From: Baffinella frigidus | Lineage: Eukaryota; Cryptophyceae; Cryptomonadales; Baffinellaceae | Reading direction: 5' to 3' | Assembly (NCBI GenBank): GCA_026770585.1 | Contig: MU646678.1 | Coordinates: forward strand, 118,283 to 128,745 | Length of the DNA: 10,463 nt | Shown here: positions 6,014 to 10,463 of the stretch, one piece after another | Layout: every line of letters starts with the position of its first letter | How positions within the stretch are numbered: position 1 is the first letter of the stretch | Notes under the pieces: model-generated | The model's input: the letters and a program-made list of their open reading frames with translations, nothing else | What the model was told of the DNA's origin: nothing | The model's database searches: none | Made by a program: the position numbers and the translations under genes

Positions 6014-6136
6014 CAGGGGTACCTCACTCATCAGAAAGCGCACCCCACCCCTAGCTAGGACGATCATATGGCCCTAGGCACAGTCCTTCTGTAGGGTCCT
6101 AGGGGGTGGCGCTTTCTTATGCGCGAGGTACCCCTG
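6014..6136. mobile_element. P1 element, member I
   Basis: It starts CAGGGGTACCTCACTCATCAG and ends CTTATGCGCGAGGTACCCCTG, with TA at 6012-6013 and 6137-6138. The arms carry AGAAAGCGC and GCGCTTTCT, a matched change from the usual AAACCGCC/GGCGGTTT. The loop holds CCTAGGCACAGTCC. Confidence 0.88.
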
Positions 6137-6138
6137 TA

Positions 6139-6181
6139 GGGTCCTAGGTGGGGGCGGTTTCTTACGAGCGAGGTTTCCCTG
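6139..6181. mobile_element. P1 right half only (member J)
   Basis: GGGTCCTAGGTGGGGGCGG and CTTACGAGCGAGGTTTCCCTG form a P1 right arm ending at TA (6182-6183). No left arm is seen on the far side of member I. Member I may have inserted at a TA in its loop, with the left half later lost. Confidence 0.7.
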
Positions 6182-6183
6182 TA

Positions 6184-6534
6184 CCGAGCTTATCGTTCTC
6201 TGAGAATGTACCTACATGTGGTCGACGCACGCACGCACGCCAAGCATTCGAACAGGCTTGGTTCATGGTTTCATTTTATTTAACACGTTCCGAGCTTACA
6301 TTTCATTTATTCCGTTCCGAGCCAACATACTAGAGAGGGTTCCGAAAATCTACGAGCTGGGTTACTGCACACGGCTTCTGATGGATGTATCTGTACATGT
6401 GTTTTCTCCATTCGAATCTTCTTCTTGAGTTGTGAGGGTGAGTCTCATGCACGAAAGAAACCGGGAGACGACACCACAGCACACCACACCGAGTAAAATC
6501 GGTGTGCTGTGCTGTGCTGTGGCAAAAAAAATGT
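6184..6534. other. Gene-free stretch with an 18-bp hairpin
   Basis: A short CACG run lies at 6227-6240. CGTTCCGAGC occurs twice, at about 6289 and 6313. At 6475-6516, arms of 18 bases (CACAGCACAC... with ...GTGCTGTG) pair with one mismatch around the loop GTAAAA. No gene is recognised. Confidence 0.5.
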
Positions 6535-7800
6535 GAACATCTGAGTCTTGAGGCAACACTGCAAAGCGCTTGCAACCGCGTTGAGATCTGACGGTAGAGT
6601 GCAGCACCAAGCGAACGCTACTGCGCACCTCGGAGAGAGGAGACCGCTCGGCGCCGCGCTCCAGGAGGCTTCACCACGACTTTGATTTCTGGCAGAAACT
6701 TTTGGTTTCATTTTCCAGGGGCGTTTCATGTTCCAAGGGCGTCCGGGGGTTGGGCGTCGAGTCTACGGGCAGGAGGGACACACACGAGACACACGCCGCG
6801 CGAGCACGCCGTGGGCTGGAGCCACGCTGGACACGCACATCAGGGCCGAGAAAGCACCTCGGTCATCGCAGAACGCTTGGTCGACGCAGCGCCCCAGGAT
6901 GGTCGGCCACGACTTTGAAGTCTCGCCTGCTCTCACGCTCCACCGCCCACCAGGGTGTTCTTTGGGGTGTCGAGACCAGGGAAATTTTGTGACTAGTGGA
7001 GTCTTGAGACGACAATGCACCGTGTGGCACGTGAAGGAAAACAACACTGCGCTGGCAACAGCGTGACGATCTGAACGTAGAGTGTAGCACCAAGCGAATG
7101 CTACCGCGCACCTCGGTGGGAGTAGACCGCTCGCGCGCCCGGTCGGCGCCGCTCCGGAGGGTTGGCCACGACTGTGACGTCTCGCCTGTTTTCATGCTCC
7201 AGCGCCCACCAGGGTGTTCTTTGGGGTGTCGAAACCAGGGAAATTTTGTGACTAGTGGAGTCTTGAGACAACAATGCACCATGTGTGGCACGTGAAGGAA
7301 AGAAAACGACGCTGCGCTGGCAACAGCGTGTCGATCTGACTGACCGGGTCAAGTGCAGCACCAAGCGAATGCTACCGCGCACCTCGGCGACAGGAGACCG
7401 CTCGCGCGCCCGGTCGGCCCCGCTCCACGACAGTTGGCCGCGACTCTGGTTTCTGGCGGAAACTTTCGCTGTTATGCTCCAGGGGCATCCGGGTGTTCGA
7501 TGGGAGTCGAGGCCAGGGCACGAGGGACATACGGCAGAGAAACGAGGGCGCGCACGCTGGGGGGCACTGTAACCTCTACAAGATTTTATGGCTCAAGGTT
7601 GAGGTGGGCTGCAACGAGTACATCAGAGCCTAGAAAGGGCCGAGAAAGCACCTCGGCGAGGGACGACCACGCGCGCGCGCCGCGCTCCTCGACGATTGGC
7701 CACGACTGTGGTTTCTGGAAGAAACTTTTGATTTTATGCTCCAGGGGCGTCCGGGTGTTTGTGTGTGGTGGTTTGTGGTGTTGGGAGTCGAGGCAAGGGG
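6535..7800. repeat. Mosaic tandem array, about five units of roughly 260 bp
   Basis: The landmark CCACGACT recurs at 6674, 6907, 7166, 7438 (as CCGCGACT) and 7700, giving spacings of 233, 259, 272 and 262. Two unit types are interleaved. Units 1, 3 and 4 carry ACCAAGCGAAYGCTACYGCG (6606, 7089, 7360). Units 2 and 5 carry GCCGAGAAAGCACCTCGG (6845, 7639). GTGACTAGTGGAGTCTTGAG at the ends of units 2 and 3 is exact. Periods are not multiples of three, so the long open frames on both strands change register between units and are not credible genes. Confidence 0.85.
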
Positions 7801-8174
7801 TATGATCGACACACGCGAGACACACAAGCGGGGGCTGCAGACAAGCACGACAGGGCCAAGACAGTCGCAGGGACACGCGTGTGGAGCAGCGATGCGCTGC
7901 AGGGGCGATGCAGCGCATCGCAGGGGCGGGCAAGAGACAGCTAGTTAGCAAGAATCGGGGGGGCGGACCACGCGCGACAGAGGTCGAGACCGAGGTCGTG
8001 AGTGACCGCGCCCCGCCCAGACGACGCGAGAGCCTGCTTTCGTCAGCACGGTGGGGTTGCCAACACGTTGCTATACAAGTAATTTTGTTACACAAGTTAC
8101 AGACGTCGTTACGCGCAAGCAACACAGGGGAAGTCACCCAGGTGTCACTCGTGAGCTTTGGTCGCTCGTTTCGG
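7801..8174. other. Gene-free 3' flank of the kinase-like gene
   Basis: This holds a perfect 12-bp stem, GCGATGCGCTGC (7889-7900) with GCAGCGCATCGC (7910-7921), around a 9-base loop. The remainder is GC-rich and would include the kinase-like gene's 3' untranslated region. A 204-codon minus-strand open frame (7586-8200) spans array and flank and shows no domain. Confidence 0.45.
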
Positions 8175-9218
8175 TCAGTGCGGGCCGACCGGGGGCGCAA
8201 CCCGTTGGCGCTTACCGGGGGTCACGGCCTTGGGCCCTTCCACGGGGCAGGCGGCGCGCTTCCGGCGCCGTTCGTGAAGCAGCTCCTGGAGCACTGCCGA
8301 CGTGCTGTCCCCGCCACACCCATCAAATCCCGAGAGGAGCGACGGGTAGGACAGATCGAAGGCAGGGGCTAGCACTTCGCACCCACTAACACGGCTTCTA
8401 TCGCTGCTAGGCACGCGGCAGCACTCGCTTTCGCAAACCTCGGAGTAGTACTCGTAGTGGCGCGGCTCCGAAGGCGAGGAAGTCTCGACGGCCTCGGGCG
8501 CGTGCTCGCCTTGACCCTGAGGGCAGGAGCACTGCCACGAGAGGAAGGGGTGAGCGAGGGCGTCGCGCGAGGAAGGCCTAGACGCCCAGTCGCACGAGAG
8601 CAGGCTCGCCAGGAGGTCAAACCCGTGGTGGCAAACGTCGCTGTTGATGAGGTCGCGGAGGGAGTCGCGCGTGAGCGTCGCAGGGTCCTTGCCGGAGGCG
8701 AAGGGGCTTGAAACTTCCAGGTCGCAATTTCTGTAGTGGAAGCCGAAGAGGTCGCAGTGGAGGGAGAGCAGGTCGAAGCTCGTCTCTGCCTGCTCAAAGA
8801 GAGGCACGCCTCCGTTGACCAGCTCCGCGAGGATGCAGCCCATCGCCCACATGTCCACGGCCTGCGCGGAGGTCCGTTCTTGGGAGCAGCGGAGCAGGTG
8901 CGTCACGCCTTGTACGAGCTCCTCGGGGGCGCGGTAGACGAGCGCCTCCTCCACGGTCGCACGCACGTGAGACGCTTCGACCTGCCACGCAGAAAGCGGG
9001 GACCACCCGGTCACATCCTGCACCACGCAGTGGGATGCGCCACCCTCCGAACCCGGGTGAACCCTGCGCACCAAAATCTGGCCGTAGGGACTCACAAGGT
9101 GCCCGGACGCGTCGAACGACGAGCGCGAGAGGTGCCCGTGCGCGGATCCCGCGTCATGCAGCGCCGCGACGGCCTCGAGCATGTCCTTGAACGTCGCGCG
9201 ACCCTGAAGCGGCGACAT
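8175..9218 (-). CDS. CDK/CMGC-like pseudokinase, C-lobe and tail
   Basis: The 347-residue frame covers the kinase C-lobe. Residues 8-25 match the helix before the catalytic loop (FKDMLEAVAALHDAG). The activation-segment end is VYRAPEEL (94-101), helix F is DMWAMGCILAEL (122-133), and the last helices include SRPSSRDALAHPFLSW (213-228), with Arg214 available to pair with the APE Glu99. The helix F to G stretch (PLFEQAETSFDLL) is CDK/MAPK-like. The catalytic loop reads HGHLSRSS (27-34), so the usual HRD Asp, its Lys partner and the Asn are His29, Ser31 and Ser34. The DFG site reads SPYG (43-46). Phosphotransfer is therefore not expected. Residues 229-347 form a Ser/Cys-rich tail with basic ERRRKR and GKRQR, possible nuclear signals. 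No N-lobe precedes the first ATG, and an in-frame stop lies just upstream, so this start may not be the true one. Whether it is a pseudokinase or a decaying gene is unresolved. Confidence 0.72.
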   Translation of the reverse strand: MSPLQGRATFKDMLEAVAALHDAGSAHGHLSRSSFDASGHLVSPYGQILVRRVHPGSEGGASHCVVQDVTGWSPLSAWQVEASHVRATVEEALVYRAPEELVQGVTHLLRCSQERTSAQAVDMWAMGCILAELVNGGVPLFEQAETSFDLLSLHCDLFGFHYRNCDLEVSSPFASGKDPATLTRDSLRDLINSDVCHHGFDLLASLLSCDWASRPSSRDALAHPFLSWQCSCPQGQGEHAPEAVETSSPSEPRHYEYYSEVCESECCRVPSSDRSRVSGCEVLAPAFDLSYPSLLSGFDGCGGDSTSAVLQELLHERRRKRAACPVEGPKAVTPGKRQRVAPPVGPH

Positions 9219-9223
9219 GATGT

Positions 9224-9268
9224 CTCGTAGTCAAAGGGCGCCAAAAAGTAGAAAGGGTCTCCTGCGGC
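9224..9268 (-). pseudogene. Probable hinge exon of the kinase, out of frame
   Basis: Directly upstream of the kinase-like frame, the codons for AAGDPFYFLAPFDYE resemble strand beta-5 and the hinge of CDK-type kinases. They sit one base out of register with the downstream frame. The segment starts right after CCTCCCTGTGTAG, a plausible polypyrimidine tract and splice acceptor (AG at 9269-9270). The one-base shift is too small for an intron, so a single-base deletion, an assembly error or true inactivation are the options. The rest of the N-lobe (glycine loop, VAIK lysine) was not found between here and 10178. Confidence 0.45.
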
Positions 9269-10178
9269 CTACACAGGGAGGATGCGGGTCCCGAAGCGGC
9301 AGGAAGCGCTGCGCGGAACGTATCTGACGCACGCGCACGCAAGAAAACGGTGATAGGAGGGGGGCGCCGCGGGCAAGGGGTGGGCAAGGGCGGGTGCGGA
9401 TAAGAAGGGGAGCGTTTTCAGGGGGTTGACCTAAAATGTTTAGTCAACTGAGGTCTACAACGTTTTAGAGGAGCTCAGAGGGAAGCACCTTGGCGGGGAC
9501 GGGGCGGGCATCAGTCGCTCTCTCTCCAGCCAAGGGAGGCAGCTGCGCGTTTGGAGCGTGGGGGAGGAGGAGTCGGCCGGCACCCGGGCGGGGGAGCGTG
9601 CCTGGCCGAGCCGCACCGGAAGCTCAGCCGGAGCCTCGACACAGCTGACAACCAGGGGACTCGTGCGCGTGTCGACGGGTGCTTAGCCCCGTGCGCCGGC
9701 TGTGTAGGCCGCGCGCGGGGCCAAAGCCGCCGTTTCGTGAGACGCTGCTGCAGCCAGCCTCCCGCCGGGCGCCAGCGCGGTTCCGGTAGCGGGGGCGGAC
9801 GCGCGGCTGCTCGACCGGGTTTGGGGACTCGCACGGGGCGACACGTGCAACCAAGGCGGCAGGGCGCTGCTGGCGGGCGCACGGGAAGCAGCAGCTGCAC
9901 AAACCATCACCTTGGACAGTTGGCAGCTGGACGACTAGCCTCTGTGGCCAACACCCTCTCAAACTAGCTTGCAGACGAAGTTGTCCACGCGCTTTCAGAT
10001 GGTCGCGTGAGCAGAGGGGGCACACTCCCCAACGGCCTCTGGCCGGCAGTGCCAATCCCTTCCTCCTGAGCACTCTCTCCACACCGCCTCCAGCGCAGCA
10101 CGCGAGCAGTCGTGCCCGCGCCGCGGAGCCGCATCCCCGGGCTTGAACCCTTGGCGGATCCGCCGTCGGAAAGGCAAG
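9269..10178. promoter_or_regulatory. Divergent intergenic interval
   Basis: The interval lies between the kinase-like gene (minus) and the cyclin (plus). It would hold both promoters, untranslated leaders and perhaps undetected kinase exons. It is GC-rich without a clear TATA box. It contains the P3-like hairpin at 9425-9448 and one CACGTG palindrome at 9842-9847. Open frames at 9551-9967 (plus) and 9511-9900 (minus) are Arg/Gly/Pro-rich with no recognised domain and are best read as GC-driven. The cyclin frame is open from 10011 with no earlier ATG. Confidence 0.5.
9424..9449. repeat. Solitary P3-type core hairpin in the divergent promoter
   Basis: GGTTGACCTAAAATGTTTAGTCAACT folds with GTTGAC(C)TAAA against TTTAGTCAAC, one extra base in the left arm. 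The four P3 copies carry the same core. The rest of the P3 element is not recognisable around it. Confidence 0.55.
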
Positions 10179-10463
10179 ATGGCAGACGAGCCGATGCCCC
10201 CGGCTGTGACCGACACCCCCCCGGCGACCCCGGCAATGGCGAAGCCCTGGATCTTCTCGGCGGAGGAGATCGAAGCGTCGCCGTCGCGGCAGGACGGCAT
10301 GCCTGTCGAGGAGGAGCGCGAGGTGCGCAAGACCATGTCGAAGCTCATCGCCATCATCGGGCAGGGCATGGTGCACAAGAAGGCCTCGCTCCTGGCCATC
10401 AACTCTGGCAAGGTGTTCTTCCACCGCGTCTTCATGGTGCAGTCGCTCAAGAAACAGAACCCG
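10179..10463 (+). CDS. Cyclin T/K-like protein, N-terminal part
   Basis: Ninety-five residues are visible and the frame runs off the window. After a short Pro/Thr-rich leader, residues 24-95 match the first cyclin-box segment of the transcriptional cyclins T and K: WIFSAEEIEASPSRQDG, then EEREVRKTMSKLIAIIGQGM, then INSGKVFFHRVFMVQSLKKQ. The W-x-F...PSR/Q-x-G opening and the FHR-x-FM-x-QS helix are the diagnostic pieces. Known family members partner CDK9- or CDK12/13-type kinases that phosphorylate the RNA polymerase II tail in the nucleus; applying that here is inference. The chosen ATG is the first in a frame open since a TGA at 10008, with A at -3 and G at +4, a good eukaryotic start context. 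The gene is divergent from the kinase-like gene. Cyclin L or another transcriptional cyclin is the main alternative. Confidence 0.85.
   Translation, partial: MADEPMPPAVTDTPPATPAMAKPWIFSAEEIEASPSRQDGMPVEEEREVRKTMSKLIAIIGQGMVHKKASLLAINSGKVFFHRVFMVQSLKKQNP

Noticed and set aside
5653-6027. 124-codon minus-strand frame rich in FLxFRK motifs
   Set aside because: The motif periodicity comes from the hairpin-unit array at 5538-5925 and the frame runs on into a P1 element.
6863-7291. 142-codon minus-strand open frame with internally repeated peptides
   Set aside because: It lies in the 260-bp tandem array. The period is not a multiple of three, so the repeated peptides fall in different frames between units.
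7586-8200. 204-codon minus-strand open frame downstream of the kinase
   Set aside because: It crosses from tandem array into flank, is Arg/Pro/Cys-rich, and matches no family I recognise.
9701-9712. TGTGTAGGCCGC on plus matching the minus-strand splice-like site near 9266-9277
   Set aside because: A 12-base inverted match in GC-rich sequence could be chance. No larger repeat surrounds it.
9624-10424. 266-codon open frame on minus opposite the cyclin start
   Set aside because: It is the GC-driven shadow of the cyclin codons and their leader. It has no domain, and the plus strand has clear cyclin homology.

Overview
The window looks like nuclear DNA of a eukaryote, most likely a GC-rich, repeat-laden alga or other protist. 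There are no bacterial-style operons or ribosome-binding sites. The two recognisable genes are eukaryotic cell-cycle/transcription types, and most of the rest is short palindromic mobile elements (MITE-like), minisatellites and tandem arrays. I cannot name the species from sequence alone.

Layout. 1-430: a reverse copy of a GA-linked dispersed repeat, then a GC-rich open stretch that may be an exon (weak). 430-1540: hairpins (a 66-bp near-perfect palindrome at 698-763), short tandem and direct repeats, no gene. 1540-2610: a chain of small inverted-repeat elements. 2610-3970: mostly unique sequence, one copy of a larger palindromic family and a 21-bp minisatellite. 3970-6185: the densest element cluster, with nested and back-to-back insertions, plus a tandem array of hairpin units at 5538-5925. 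6535-7800: a mosaic tandem array with a unit of about 260 bp. 8175-9268 (minus): a CDK/CMGC-like kinase C-lobe with all key catalytic residues replaced and an apparent frame break at the hinge. 10179-10463 (plus): the start of a cyclin of the T/K (transcriptional) type, running off the window.

I use three element family names. P1: about 107-132 bp, ends 5'-CAGGGGTACCTCGCTCATAAG, C-run arms, TA flanks. P2: about 100 bp, ends 5'-TCYCTTAAGTGGCG, TA flanks. P3: about 185-285 bp, ends 5'-CAGGRATATCTGGG, with a central GGGTTGACT...AGTCAACCC hairpin. They carry no coding capacity, so any movement would need a transposase from elsewhere. TA target duplications suggest a Tc1/mariner-like source (inference).

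The gene pair is the main biology. A CDK-like pseudokinase and a cyclin T/K-like protein are transcribed away from each other from a shared interval of about 0.9 kb. The arrangement suggests, but does not prove, a co-regulated kinase-cyclin pair in which the kinase has become a scaffold or is decaying.
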